Assembly (NCBI GenBank): GCA_963825505.1
Contig: CAWGTL010000004.1
Span: 550,837-614,836, forward strand
Direction: 5' to 3'
DNA: 64,000 nucleotides
Source: JBBQSN01 sp963825505
GTDB taxonomy: Bacteria > Actinomycetota > Actinomycetes > Actinomycetales > CAWJMD01
In this document: one piece after another, positions 16,542-25,192 of the stretch
Numbering within the stretch: position 1 is the stretch's first letter
How the letters are laid out: every line of letters starts with the position of its first letter
Program-made: the position numbers and the translations under genes
The notes under the pieces: model-generated
Databases searched by the model: none
Told to the model about the DNA's origin: nothing
The model's input: only the letters and a program-made list of their open reading frames with translations

Positions 16542-18275
16542 CTACCCCAGGCCCAGGACGTCGGCGAGGACCCCGGCGGAGCGAGCGCCACCGTGCACCG
16601 CCAGGGCGAACTCGTGGCCGGCCGCGGCGGACCGCGCCGCGGCCGCCCGGTCGTCGAGGACCTGCTCGAGCACCGCGCCGAGCGTCGCCGGGGTCGCCTC
16701 GAGCAGGGGCAGCTCGAGCCCGGTGGCCGCCGTCACGTGCTCTCGCACCTGGTCGCTCACGTGACCGACGACGACCCGGCCCGCGGCCATCGCCTGGCAG
16801 GCCATCACGCCGTAGGACCCGATCGCGAACTGGTCGAGGACGACGTCGGCGGCGGCCACCTCGTGCGGCACCTGGTCGGGGCTGACGCCCTCGACCCTGC
16901 GGTACTCGATCCGGCCGGCCCGCACCAGCGGCTCCAGCGCCTGCTCGACGTGGTCGGTGCCCTTGATGGCCGCCCGCGACGGGGCGTGCAGCACCACCGG
17001 CACGTCCCGTTCGAGCACCGGGCCGCCAGGCCGCCAGACGTCCGGGTCCACCACCACAGGCAGCCAGACGGCGTCCGGCAGGTCGAGCAGCAGGTCGGGG
17101 GTCGACACCAGGCGCGGGCCGTCGAAGTCGTCGATCGCGGGGCGGAGCAGGTCGACGGTCGCCTGGACCGAGGCGACCCACGGGTCGGTCGCATCGCGGA
17201 ACGGTGACCACGGCTCGGCGAGCACGTGCCGGCGCGGATCACGCAGCTCGGATCCGTGCAGGACGAGCGCCACAGGGATGCCGTGCTCGGTCATGATCCG
17301 TGCGTCGCCGCGGAAGTCCTTGCCGTGCAACGTGCCGGTGACGGCACGGCCGGACTCCAGCAGGGCGTGGGTCCAGGTCCCCAGGACGCGGCGCTCCATC
17401 CGCTGCTGCCAGGCGAGGTCGCGACCGAAGACCCCCGACGGCACCAGCTCGTCGGCAGGGAACACCAGGGCCGAGCCCCTGTCGACCATCAGCACGTCGG
17501 TGGCCGTCCCCGGCCGCTCCCGCTCCAGCGCCTTGGCCCACGCCCACGCCTGCCCGGCCATGTTGGCCGGTCCGATGCCGACGGTGACGGGCAGGTCGAC
17601 CGACCGGGTGACCGCCGGCGTCGCCGAGGGGTGGACGCCCACCACCCGCGGCGCAGGGCCGGTGGGGGGCACCGGGTCCCAGCGCGGACCGAGGACGTCG
17701 GCGAGGGCCCGCACCACCGCGACGGGGTCGTCGACGACGCGGTCGGCGTGCCGCACCAGCTCCCGCCGCACCGCCGCCTCAGCACGCCGGCGAACTGCGT
17801 CGTGCGCGCCGGCCGGGGCGGTGTCGACGTGCACCCAGGCCACCCGGCGCTCGCGCAGCGCCGCCCGGCCGACGGCTCGAGCGGCGACGGCGGCGGCCAC
17901 GGCACCGACACTCACCACGACGTCCGGCTCCTCGGCATCGATCCGCGGGCCCAGCACGGCCTCGTGGTCGTCGACCTCCGGCAGGGTCCGGCGCCACCCG
18001 CGCGGTACCCACGAGAGCAGGGACCGGACCGCGGCCGGGCCGCGCCCCGAGGTCGCCCCCGCCGCGGACAGGCGCGGGACCACCTGCGCCCGCACCAACC
18101 GCACCGGACCGAGGTAGCCGGCCCAGGTCTGCGCCGGGGCGCCCACCAGGACGGTGACGTCCAACCCCGAGCCGGCCAGCTCCTGCGCCACCTGCTGCGC
18201 ACGTGGACCGCCGTCGTCGACCTCGGCGTCCGGCCCGAACGGGGCCAGGACGAGCCCGCGGAGCGGGTCAGCCAC
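16542..18275 (-). CDS. Two-part glycosyltransferase-like protein, paralogue of the 29166-30380 gene
   Basis: This 577-residue protein (GTG 18275) has two parts. Residues 1 to about 215 look like a GT4-type N-terminal domain (DDGGPRAQQVAQELAGSGLDV, VVVSVGAVAAAVA). Residues about 225-577 align with the product at 29166-30380 over the motifs GPANMAGQ, LHGSELRDP, STPDLLLDLP, VVLHAPSRAAIKG and AMAAGRVVVGH. The C-terminal part has a GT-B nucleotide-sugar half (VEYRRVEGVSPDQV, VLDQFAIGSYGVMACQAMAAG). The start overlaps the WbqC-like gene by 8 bp, so it is the last gene of a coupled operon. The transferred sugar is unknown. Confidence 0.75.
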   Translation of the reverse strand: MADPLRGLVLAPFGPDAEVDDGGPRAQQVAQELAGSGLDVTVLVGAPAQTWAGYLGPVRLVRAQVVPRLSAAGATSGRGPAAVRSLLSWVPRGWRRTLPEVDDHEAVLGPRIDAEEPDVVVSVGAVAAAVAARAVGRAALRERRVAWVHVDTAPAGAHDAVRRRAEAAVRRELVRHADRVVDDPVAVVRALADVLGPRWDPVPPTGPAPRVVGVHPSATPAVTRSVDLPVTVGIGPANMAGQAWAWAKALERERPGTATDVLMVDRGSALVFPADELVPSGVFGRDLAWQQRMERRVLGTWTHALLESGRAVTGTLHGKDFRGDARIMTEHGIPVALVLHGSELRDPRRHVLAEPWSPFRDATDPWVASVQATVDLLRPAIDDFDGPRLVSTPDLLLDLPDAVWLPVVVDPDVWRPGGPVLERDVPVVLHAPSRAAIKGTDHVEQALEPLVRAGRIEYRRVEGVSPDQVPHEVAAADVVLDQFAIGSYGVMACQAMAAGRVVVGHVSDQVREHVTAATGLELPLLEATPATLGAVLEQVLDDRAAAARSAAAGHEFALAVHGGARSAGVLADVLGLG

Positions 18276-18954
18276 CGGGATAGCCCATCACCGCACGGGC
18301 GTCACGGCCGAGGTGCGCGAGCGCGTCGAGCACGGACAGCCCTCCGACGAAGGGCCATCCCGAGCGTTCGTACGGCTGGGGGACGAACTCGCGGACGAGC
18401 AGCGACACCCCGCGGTCCGCGTAGGTCTGCTCGGACTGGTAGTTCTGCCCGCCGGCGCCGGACACGTAGGTGGTGCCGCCGACCTCGGACACCAGCTGGG
18501 CGATCCGCTCATCGGCCCTGAGGTCGGCAGGGTGGTCGCTGCTGAGGTGGAAGCCGCCCTCCCAGCCGAGGTGCGAGGCGACGGCCCGCACCAGCGCCAT
18601 GTTGAGCTGCGCCAGCCGCTCGTGCCCCCCGTGCAGCACCGGCTCGACCAGCTCGATCAGCTCGTCGACGTGCGCGGCCTTCGCGTAGGTGTGGCGCAGC
18701 GTCGACAGGTGCTTGTCGGCGAAGGCGGGGTCGGCCACGAGGACCTGGTCGATGGTGGGGCTGCCGGACTTCGACACCGGCACGGTGAGCCACTGCTCCG
18801 CGTCGGGGCCCTTGGCGATGCGGGTGCGGCTGACGTAGCTGCGGCCCTGCGGGAGCTGGACGTCGTCGAAGAAGACGAAGGCGTCGCAGTCGAAGAGCTT
18901 GGCGAAGTACCCGCACCACGGCGCGTAGTTGGGCTGGTGGACGGCGACCTTCAT
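18268..18954 (-). CDS. WbqC-like family protein
   Basis: This 228-residue protein begins with VAVHQPNYAPWCGYFAKL and continues with FFDDVQLPQGRSYVSRTRI, the family signature (PF08889). YVSGAGGQNY and a C-terminal LSVLDALAHLG stretch also fit. Length is as expected for the family. WbqC-like proteins are found in O-antigen and other surface-glycan loci and are linked to sugar N-acylation or aminoacylation, but their reaction is not well defined. The ATG overlaps the GNAT stop (ATGA), in an operon with a PIG-L deacetylase. Confidence 0.88.
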   Translation of the reverse strand: MKVAVHQPNYAPWCGYFAKLFDCDAFVFFDDVQLPQGRSYVSRTRIAKGPDAEQWLTVPVSKSGSPTIDQVLVADPAFADKHLSTLRHTYAKAAHVDELIELVEPVLHGGHERLAQLNMALVRAVASHLGWEGGFHLSSDHPADLRADERIAQLVSEVGGTTYVSGAGGQNYQSEQTYADRGVSLLVREFVPQPYERSGWPFVGGLSVLDALAHLGRDARAVMGYPGG

Positions 18955-19394
18955 CGGGACGGCTCCTCCTGCGGGGCGGATGTGAACGTGCGGTAACCGG
19001 ACGGCGACGGATCACCCTCGACCATGCCGAGCCGTTCGTAGAACGCTGCCGCACGGGGGTTCTCGGGATGGACCTTGAGGGTGAGCACCCCGGGCTCGGC
19101 GGCGTCGAGGAGCCGACGGACCAGCACCGCGCCCACGCCACGGGAGCGGTGGCCCGACGCGACCACCACGTGGTGCAGGTGCACGCCGCGGTCGGTGCGC
19201 GACGCGATCGCCCACCCGACCGGTGCGGCGCGGTCGGTCGCGAGCAGGCTGAGCTCCCACTTGCCGTCGCGGTCGGCCAGCAGGTTCTCGCGGGTCCAGT
19301 CGTCCCACCCCGAGTCGGCGGTCATGGCGAGCAGGTCGTCGGCCAGCGCCGCCGCGCGGTCTCGGTCGAGTCGCTCGACGGCGAGCCCGGTCAC
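18951..19394 (-). CDS. GNAT family N-acetyltransferase
   Basis: This 147-residue protein starts at GTG 19394, overlapping the stop of the PIG-L gene (GTGA). The acetyl-CoA site is at VVVASGHRSRGVGAVLVRRLLD (motif A R/Q-x-x-G-x-G/A). Motif B is PENPRAAAFYERLGM. Next to a PIG-L deacetylase and a WbqC-like gene it may re-acylate an amino sugar after deacetylation, but this is inferred from context only. Confidence 0.85.
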   Translation of the reverse strand: MTGLAVERLDRDRAAALADDLLAMTADSGWDDWTRENLLADRDGKWELSLLATDRAAPVGWAIASRTDRGVHLHHVVVASGHRSRGVGAVLVRRLLDAAEPGVLTLKVHPENPRAAAFYERLGMVEGDPSPSGYRTFTSAPQEEPSR

Positions 19395-20041
19395 AGGATC
19401 CACCGGAGGACGTCGAAGGTCTCCGCGAAGCGCACCCCGGCCTGCACACCGTGGTACCGCATCTGCGACCGGAGGAACTCCGGGTCGGCGTACGGGCGGT
19501 CGGCCTGGGACCGGTAGCACTCCAGCGCGCGCAGCTTGGCCGCGACGTGCTCCTCCTGCAGCGTGACGAACGAGGTGGTCCTGAAAGCGATGTTGTTCCA
19601 GGCGATCTCGTACGCCATGATGCTCGTCCGCTTGAACGCCCGCAGCCCCTCGGTGGCCACCACCGAGTGGTCCTGGTGCAGGTCCTCGGGCGACGGCAGC
19701 AGCACCAGGTCGGGCGCCAGCTCCTTGTTGAGGTCGACCATCGCCTGCAGGATCTCCTGCCTGTCGCGGGCGAACAACCGCACGTCGAAGTCGAGCACCC
19801 GCAGGTGGTCCGGCGCGATCCCGAGCTCGCGGGTGGCCTCCGCGACCTCGCTGCGCAGCACGTCCTCGGGCCAGCCGTCCGGGATGGCGGTCTGGCAGGC
19901 CGAGAACGCCACGTAGTGGATGTCGTGGCCCTCCTGCGCCCAGCGGGCGATCGACCCTCCGGCACCGAGCTCGCCGTCGTCGGTGTGGGGGGCCAGGACC
20001 AGGATGGTCTGGCCGGGGGCGGTGGGCAGCACGCGGGTCAC
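19391..20041 (-). CDS. PIG-L/LmbE family N-deacetylase
   Basis: This 216-residue zinc deacetylase has the family motif as APHTDDGELGAGG (about residues 17-29; usually AHPDDE) and the second zinc site in PEDLHQDHSVVATEGL (about 117-132). Members remove acetyl groups from GlcNAc-type sugars. GTG 20041 overlaps the GT4 stop (GTGA). The gene probably deacetylates a lipid-linked or nucleotide-linked amino sugar of the surface glycan; the substrate is not known. Confidence 0.88.
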   Translation of the reverse strand: MTRVLPTAPGQTILVLAPHTDDGELGAGGSIARWAQEGHDIHYVAFSACQTAIPDGWPEDVLRSEVAEATRELGIAPDHLRVLDFDVRLFARDRQEILQAMVDLNKELAPDLVLLPSPEDLHQDHSVVATEGLRAFKRTSIMAYEIAWNNIAFRTTSFVTLQEEHVAAKLRALECYRSQADRPYADPEFLRSQMRYHGVQAGVRFAETFDVLRWIL

Positions 20042-21651
20042 TCCCTCGTCCGGTCCGCCGGCGCGGCGCCGGGTTCCGTCGTCTCGGTCAGGTCGACGAC
20101 CTCCTCGTCGACCTCTGCGGTCGGCGGCAGGCCGAGCAGCTCGGCGTACATCGCCCGCAGCTCGCCGGCCTCGTGGGACCACGAGTATCGTTGCAGCAGA
20201 GCAGGTTCTGCGACCGCGGCGCGATAGCGAGGGAGGTCGGCGAGCACCGCGCGCACCGCGGCGGCGAGCTCGTCGACGTCGCCCGGGGTGAAGGTCTCCC
20301 CCACGCCGTGCTCGCGGAGGAACGCACCGAGGCTCTCGAGCTCGCTGCTCGCCACCGGCACGCCGGCGTGCAGGTACTCGAACAGCTTGTTGGGCAAGGA
20401 CATCTCGTGACTCGGGAAGGACAGGCCGGGAATCAGGCCGACGTCGACGCCGCGCAGGTAGTCGACCACCTGCCCGGGGCCCACCGGGTTGACGAGGTGC
20501 ACCCGGTCCTGCACGCCGAGCGCCTCCACGGACTCCCGCAGCCGCCGCACGTACCAGGTGTCGTTGTGCGGCACGCAGACCAGCGCGAGGTGCACGTCCG
20601 GCAGCTGCACCATCGCATCGATCGCGGTCTGGACGCCGCGCGCCGCCTGCATCGCACCGCTGTAGCTGATCAGGGGCACGTCCGGTCCGACACCGCACAC
20701 CTCCCGGACCGGGACCACCGGCGTGCTGCCGTCGGGGTCGCGGGTCGGCACGTTGAGCACCACGGTCGGGAGCCGCGGGAGGTCGTACCGCTCCTTCAGC
20801 GCCGCCGCGATCGCCGGGCTGACGGTGACCACGCGGTCGGCGTCGCGGACGAAGTCGGCCTCGAGGTCGGCCCAGCCGGCGATCACCCGGGCGGTGCGGC
20901 CGCCGTACTGGGACAGCCCCGGGACGTACTCGTGGGCGTCGTAGACCCACGGCAGCCGACGGCCGGCCCTGCGCGCCCGCGCCGCTGCCCGGGAGGCGAC
21001 CCGCAGCAGGTGCATGTCGTGGGCGTGCACGGCGTCGGGGCTCAGCGCCTCGAGCGCCGGGCCGAACGCGGCCTCGTAGTCGAGCACCTCGGGGTGCTCG
21101 CGGCGCCAGGAGACCCCTTCGTCCTGGGTGCGCCGCAGGTCGTGCTCGCGCCAGGCCTGCCCGATCCGGTTGTTCAGCCGCCAGGCCAGCGCCCTCCGGA
21201 CGCGCAGCTCGTGCCGGCGCAGCCGGAGCCACACGCGCCGGGCCCTGCGCCCTGCCACGCCGGCCCGGTAGACCACGTCGCCGGCACCGTCGCTCTCGCG
21301 GGCGCGCACCGCCAGCCCGGAGGCGCCGGTGAGGTCGCGCTCGGCGGCCCGCACCCTGGCGGTGGCGAGGTCGACGCGGGTGGTGCTGGCCAGCGGTGGA
21401 CGGGCCTGACGGCGGGCCAGCCGCCGGCGGGCGGCGGCATCGCGCCGGGTGAACGCGACCGGCACCCGCACGATCCGCACGTCGCCGAGCCAGGTGTCGC
21501 CGGGGAAGGCCTCCGAGGTGGCACCCAGGAGGGTGACCCGCAGGCCGGCGCGCGCGAGCGCGACCGCCTCCTTCTTCACCCGGGTGTCGTTGGCCACGTC
21601 GTTGGCCACCATCATCACCACGTGCGGCGCCTCGCCACGGGGGTCGGTCAT
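20038..21651 (-). CDS. GT4-family glycosyltransferase
   Basis: This 537-residue GT-B enzyme starts at ATG 21651, which gives a hydrophobic first strand (VVMMVANDVANDTRVKKEA) with the usual donor/acceptor loop. The region VYDAHEYVPG, then ISYSGAMQAARGVQTAIDAM and LPNKLFEYLHAGVPVASSE, forms the C-terminal nucleotide-sugar domain (the E-x7-E-like LPNKLFEYLHAG). A long Arg-rich insert (about 70-150) is unusual. It overlaps the PIG-L gene by 4 bp and lies 10 bp downstream of the UDP-sugar dehydrogenase. Confidence 0.88.
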   Translation of the reverse strand: MTDPRGEAPHVVMMVANDVANDTRVKKEAVALARAGLRVTLLGATSEAFPGDTWLGDVRIVRVPVAFTRRDAAARRRLARRQARPPLASTTRVDLATARVRAAERDLTGASGLAVRARESDGAGDVVYRAGVAGRRARRVWLRLRRHELRVRRALAWRLNNRIGQAWREHDLRRTQDEGVSWRREHPEVLDYEAAFGPALEALSPDAVHAHDMHLLRVASRAAARARRAGRRLPWVYDAHEYVPGLSQYGGRTARVIAGWADLEADFVRDADRVVTVSPAIAAALKERYDLPRLPTVVLNVPTRDPDGSTPVVPVREVCGVGPDVPLISYSGAMQAARGVQTAIDAMVQLPDVHLALVCVPHNDTWYVRRLRESVEALGVQDRVHLVNPVGPGQVVDYLRGVDVGLIPGLSFPSHEMSLPNKLFEYLHAGVPVASSELESLGAFLREHGVGETFTPGDVDELAAAVRAVLADLPRYRAAVAEPALLQRYSWSHEAGELRAMYAELLGLPPTAEVDEEVVDLTETTEPGAAPADRTRE

Positions 21652-21661
21652 CGCGACCTGC

Positions 21662-22984
21662 TCAGTCCTGGACGAGGGCGGCGTCCAGCACGTCCGGGCT
21701 GGTGCCCACGACCCGGTGCACGACACCGGACCACCGCGAGGGGTCGGTGGCGCGGCGGCCGTCGACCAGGGTGCGCACGCCGGGCAGGTCGTCCGGACCC
21801 AGGTCGGCGTACTCGCGGTGGTCCGCCTGCACGACCGCGGCGTCGACGGGCTCGCCCAGGTGGTACGGCTCCAGGCCCAGCGAGCGCAGCTCCTCGTCGG
21901 TGTAGAGCGGGTCGTGCACGAGCGGGACCGCGCCGGCCGAGGTCAGCGCCGCGACCGTGGGGAAGACGCCGGAGAACGCGGTCTCCTTCACGCCGCCGCG
22001 GTACGCCGCGCCCAGGACCGCCACCCGCTGGCCTCCGAGGTTCCCGTGCGCCCCGGCGAGGACGCCGACGGTGTACGCCGGCATCGCCGCGTTGGCCTCG
22101 CGGGCCGAGCGCACGACGGTGGCGTCCGGGTCGTTCCACAGGTACAGCCGCGGGTAGACCGGGATGCAGTGGCCCCCGACGGCGATGCCGGGCCGGTGGA
22201 TGTGGCTGTACGGCTGGGAGTTGCTGGCCTCGATCACCTGGTAGACGTCGATGCCGTTGGACTCGGCGAAGCGGGCGAACTGGTTGGCCAGGCCGATGTT
22301 GACGTCGCGGTAGGTCGTCTCGGCCAGCTTCGCGAGCTCGGCTGCCTCGGCCGACCCGAGGTCCCAGACGCCGTTGCCGCGCTCGAGATCGGGACGGTCG
22401 TCGAAGTCGAGCAGCTCGCGGTACAGCGCGACGGCACGGCGCGCCCCCTCGGCGGTCAGGCCGCCGACCAGCTTCGGGTACTTGCGCAGGTCGGCGAAGA
22501 CCCGGCCGGTGAGGACCCGCTCGGGGGAGAACACCAGGTGGAAGTCGGTGCCCTCGGTGAGCCCGGAGGTCTCCTCGAGCATCGGCTTCCAGCGGCTGCG
22601 GGTGGTGCCGACCGGCAGGGTGGTCTCGTAGCTGACCAGGGTGCCCGGCGTGAGGTGCTCGCCGAGCGAGCGGGTGGCGGAGTCCATCCAGCCGAAGTCG
22701 GGGACTCCCTCGCCGTCGACGAACAGCGGGACGACCAGCACCACGGCGTCGGCACCGGGCACGGCGTCGGCGTAGGAGGTGGTGGCCCGCAGCCGGCCGG
22801 CGGGGACCAGCTCGGCCAGCTTCTCGCCCAGGTGCGCCTCGCCCGGGAACGGCTCCTCGCCCCGGTTGACCGTCGACACCACCCGCTCGTCGACGTCGAC
22901 ACCGACGACCTCGTGGCCCTTGGAGGCGAACTGGACCGCCAGCGGCAGCCCGATCTTTCCCAGTGCGACGACGGCGATCTTCAC
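21662..22984 (-). CDS. UDP-N-acetyl-hexosamine 6-dehydrogenase (WbpA/WecC type)
   Basis: This 440-residue protein starts at GTG 22984, preceded by GAGGGA. It has an NAD motif VVALGKIGLPLAVQ, FSPER at 152-156, Lys219 in AELAKLAETTYRDVNIGL and the catalytic Cys273 in AVGGHCIPVYP. These define the UDP-GlcNAc/ManNAc 6-dehydrogenases, which oxidise C6 to the uronate using two NAD+. Nearby genes match the steps that follow in UDP-2,3-diacetamido-2,3-dideoxy-uronate synthesis, so UDP-GlcNAc is the likely substrate. It heads a coupled six-gene operon and is divergent from the 2-epimerase gene. Confidence 0.9.
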   Translation of the reverse strand: MKIAVVALGKIGLPLAVQFASKGHEVVGVDVDERVVSTVNRGEEPFPGEAHLGEKLAELVPAGRLRATTSYADAVPGADAVVLVVPLFVDGEGVPDFGWMDSATRSLGEHLTPGTLVSYETTLPVGTTRSRWKPMLEETSGLTEGTDFHLVFSPERVLTGRVFADLRKYPKLVGGLTAEGARRAVALYRELLDFDDRPDLERGNGVWDLGSAEAAELAKLAETTYRDVNIGLANQFARFAESNGIDVYQVIEASNSQPYSHIHRPGIAVGGHCIPVYPRLYLWNDPDATVVRSAREANAAMPAYTVGVLAGAHGNLGGQRVAVLGAAYRGGVKETAFSGVFPTVAALTSAGAVPLVHDPLYTDEELRSLGLEPYHLGEPVDAAVVQADHREYADLGPDDLPGVRTLVDGRRATDPSRWSGVVHRVVGTSPDVLDAALVQD

Positions 22985-23068
22985 GGGTGCGGATTCCCTC
23001 GGGTCGGGGGCGGGTCTCGGGGGGCAGGGCACGACGAAGCGGTCACGCGGGCTCCTGCGCGGCGCGCC

Positions 23069-23075
23069 TAGACTA
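23069..23075. promoter_or_regulatory. Overlapping divergent -10 elements (TAGACT plus, TAGTCT minus)
   Basis: TAGACT (23069-23074, plus) and its near mirror TAGTCT (23070-23075, minus) share five bases inside CTAGACTAG. Both genes have Shine-Dalgarno sites (GACGGAGGA before ATG 23127; GAGGGA before GTG 22984), so these would be leadered transcripts. Confidence 0.4.
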
Positions 23076-23126
23076 GCCCTACCGTCGACCTCTCCCGGAG
23101 GCGGCCGGGAGACGGAGGATGCCCTG

Positions 23127-24188
23127 ATGAAGGTCCTGAGCGTGGTCGGCGCGCGTCCGCAGTTCGTGAAGCTGGCGCCGGTGGCCGAGCAGCTCACCGC
23201 GCACGGCCACGAGCACGTGATCGTGCACACCGGCCAGCACTACGACGCGAGGATGAGCGACGTCTTCTTCGCCGACCTGCAGATCCCCGCCCCGGACGTG
23301 CACCTGGGCGTGGGCTCCGCCTCGCACGGGGTGCAGACCGGCACGATCCTCGCCGGCCTCGACCCGGTGCTCGACGAGCACCGGCCGGACTGGGTCCTGG
23401 TCTACGGGGACACCAACTCGACGCTGGCCGCCGCGGTCGCGGCGGTGAAGATGCACCTGCCGGTCGCGCACCTGGAGGCGGGCCTGCGCTCGTTCAACCG
23501 CCGGATGCCGGAGGAGCACAACCGGGTGCTCACCGACCACTGCGCCGACCTGCTGCTGTGCCCCACGCAGAACGCCGTCGAGCACCTCGTGACCGAGGGC
23601 CTCGGGCACCGGGCCAGGATGGTCGGCGACGTCATGACCGACGTCTGCCTGCGCGTCCGCGACGCCGTCCGCGACGCGCCGCCCGAGCCCCCGGCCGACC
23701 TCCCCGACGGCGGCTACCTCGTCGCCACCGTGCACCGGGCCGAGAACACCGACGACCCGGACCGGTTGCGGGCGGTCGTCGAGGCGCTGGCGGGGCTCGA
23801 CCACCCGGTGCTGCTGCTCGCCCACCCCCGCCTGGTGGCGCGCTGCGCCTCCGCGGGCATCGCGCTCGAGCGCGACGGCCTCGTCGTGGTGCCGCCGCTC
23901 ACCTACCCCGGGACCGTCTCGGCCGTCCTCCGGTCGGCCGGCGTGGTCACCGACTCCGGCGGCCTGCAGAAGGAGGCCTACCTGCTCGAGCGCCCGTGCA
24001 CGACGCTGCGCGAGGAGACCGAGTGGGTCGAGACCCTGGAGGACGGCTGGAACGTCCTCGACCCGGGGCTGACGCGGCTGGGCGAGCTCGCGGGCCGTAC
24101 GGCGCCGGCGACCCCCACGACCGCGCCGTTCGGCGACGGCACCGCCGCGCACGCGGTCGTCGGCGCGCTGGAGTCCCCCGGGCTCTGA
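23127..24188 (+). CDS. wbpI: Non-hydrolysing UDP-sugar 2-epimerase, WbpI-like
   Basis: This 353-residue protein starts at ATG 23127 with SD GACGGAGGA. The N-terminus is VVGARPQFVKLAP; this GARPQF form is typical of WbpI-type UDP-2,3-diacetamido-glucuronate 2-epimerases, whereas WecB has GTRPE. HTGQHYDARMSDVFF, GDTNSTLAAA, AHLEAGLRSFNRRMPEE and TDSGGLQKEAYLL are family motifs with catalytic Asp, His and Glu residues. It would turn the gluco into the manno isomer at the end of the pathway. A role as WecB (UDP-ManNAc) is not excluded. Confidence 0.85.
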   Translation: MKVLSVVGARPQFVKLAPVAEQLTAHGHEHVIVHTGQHYDARMSDVFFADLQIPAPDVHLGVGSASHGVQTGTILAGLDPVLDEHRPDWVLVYGDTNSTLAAAVAAVKMHLPVAHLEAGLRSFNRRMPEEHNRVLTDHCADLLLCPTQNAVEHLVTEGLGHRARMVGDVMTDVCLRVRDAVRDAPPEPPADLPDGGYLVATVHRAENTDDPDRLRAVVEALAGLDHPVLLLAHPRLVARCASAGIALERDGLVVVPPLTYPGTVSAVLRSAGVVTDSGGLQKEAYLLERPCTTLREETEWVETLEDGWNVLDPGLTRLGELAGRTAPATPTTAPFGDGTAAHAVVGALESPGL

Positions 24189-24198
24189 GCCGCGAGCC

Positions 24199-25191
24199 TC
24201 AGGCCGGCACGTCGACGGTGCGGCCCGTGGTCGCCGACTCGATCATCGCCTCGGCGACCGCCACGGTGGCCAGCCCCTGGCGCATCGTGACGATGTCGGC
24301 CTCCTTGCCCAGGACGGCGTCGCGGAACGCCTCGTGCTCGGTGCGCAACGGCTCCGGCTTGGCGATGGCGAACCGCACGACGTCGCCCTCGGACACGCCA
24401 CGGAACTCGGCCAGCGAGGACCAGGTGGTGGGCACGTGGCCGTTGGCGTGGAAGGTGAGGTCGGCGGTCAGGGTGTCGGCGGTGAAGGCCCCCTTCTCGC
24501 CGGTGACGATCGTCACCCGCTCCTTCATCGGCGACAGCCAGTTCACCAGGTGGCTCGTCACGGTGCCGTCGGCGAGCGTGCCGACCGCGGCCACGAGGTC
24601 CTCGTGCTCGCGGCCGCTCTTGAACGCGGTGCGTGCGGAGACCGAGACGAACGGCTGCTGGGTGACCCAGGCGGTCAGGTCGATGTCGTGGGTGCCGAGG
24701 TCCTTGACCACGCCGACGTCGGCGATCCGCGCCGGGAACGGGCCCTGCCGGCGGGTGATCACCTGGTAGACGGCGCCGAGCTCGCCCTCCTCCAGCCGCC
24801 GGCGGAGGTTCTGCAGAGCCGGGTTGTACCGCTCGATGTGCCCGACCGCACCGACGAGGCCGGCGGACTCGAACGCCTCGACCAGCTTGGAGGACCCGGC
24901 GGTGTCCTTGGCGAGCGGCTTCTCGACCAGCGCGTGGACGCCGGCGGCCGCCAGGGCCAGGCCGATCTGCTCGTGGAACTGGGTGGGGGCGGCCACCATG
25001 CAGTAGTCGACCCCGGCGGCGATGATCTGCTCGACGCCGCTCAGCACCTCCAGGTCGCCGGCCACGCCGTGCGGGTCGCCGGCGGGATCGGCCACGGCGA
25101 CCAGGTCGACGCCGTCCAGGGCCCGCAGCACCCGGCCGTGGTGGCGGCCCATCATGCCGAGGCCGATGAGGCCGGCGCGCAGGTTCGCCAT
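24199..25191 (-). CDS. Gfo/Idh/MocA oxidoreductase (possible WbpB/WlbA-like 3-dehydrogenase)
   Basis: This 330-residue protein starts at ATG 25191, right after the aminotransferase stop; GTG 25200 is an overlapping alternative. An NAD(P)-binding N-terminus (LIGLGMMGRHHGRVL), VAAPTQFHEQIGLALAAAGVHALVEKPLA with the catalytic EKP, and GTHDIDLTAW fit the family. Beside an aminotransferase and a WbpD-like acetyltransferase it probably oxidises C3 of a UDP-GlcNAc-uronate. The assignment rests on operon order, because the protein is not closely similar to WbpB itself. Confidence 0.85.
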   Translation of the reverse strand: MANLRAGLIGLGMMGRHHGRVLRALDGVDLVAVADPAGDPHGVAGDLEVLSGVEQIIAAGVDYCMVAAPTQFHEQIGLALAAAGVHALVEKPLAKDTAGSSKLVEAFESAGLVGAVGHIERYNPALQNLRRRLEEGELGAVYQVITRRQGPFPARIADVGVVKDLGTHDIDLTAWVTQQPFVSVSARTAFKSGREHEDLVAAVGTLADGTVTSHLVNWLSPMKERVTIVTGEKGAFTADTLTADLTFHANGHVPTTWSSLAEFRGVSEGDVVRFAIAKPEPLRTEHEAFRDAVLGKEADIVTMRQGLATVAVAEAMIESATTGRTVDVPA

Positions 25192-25192
25192 C

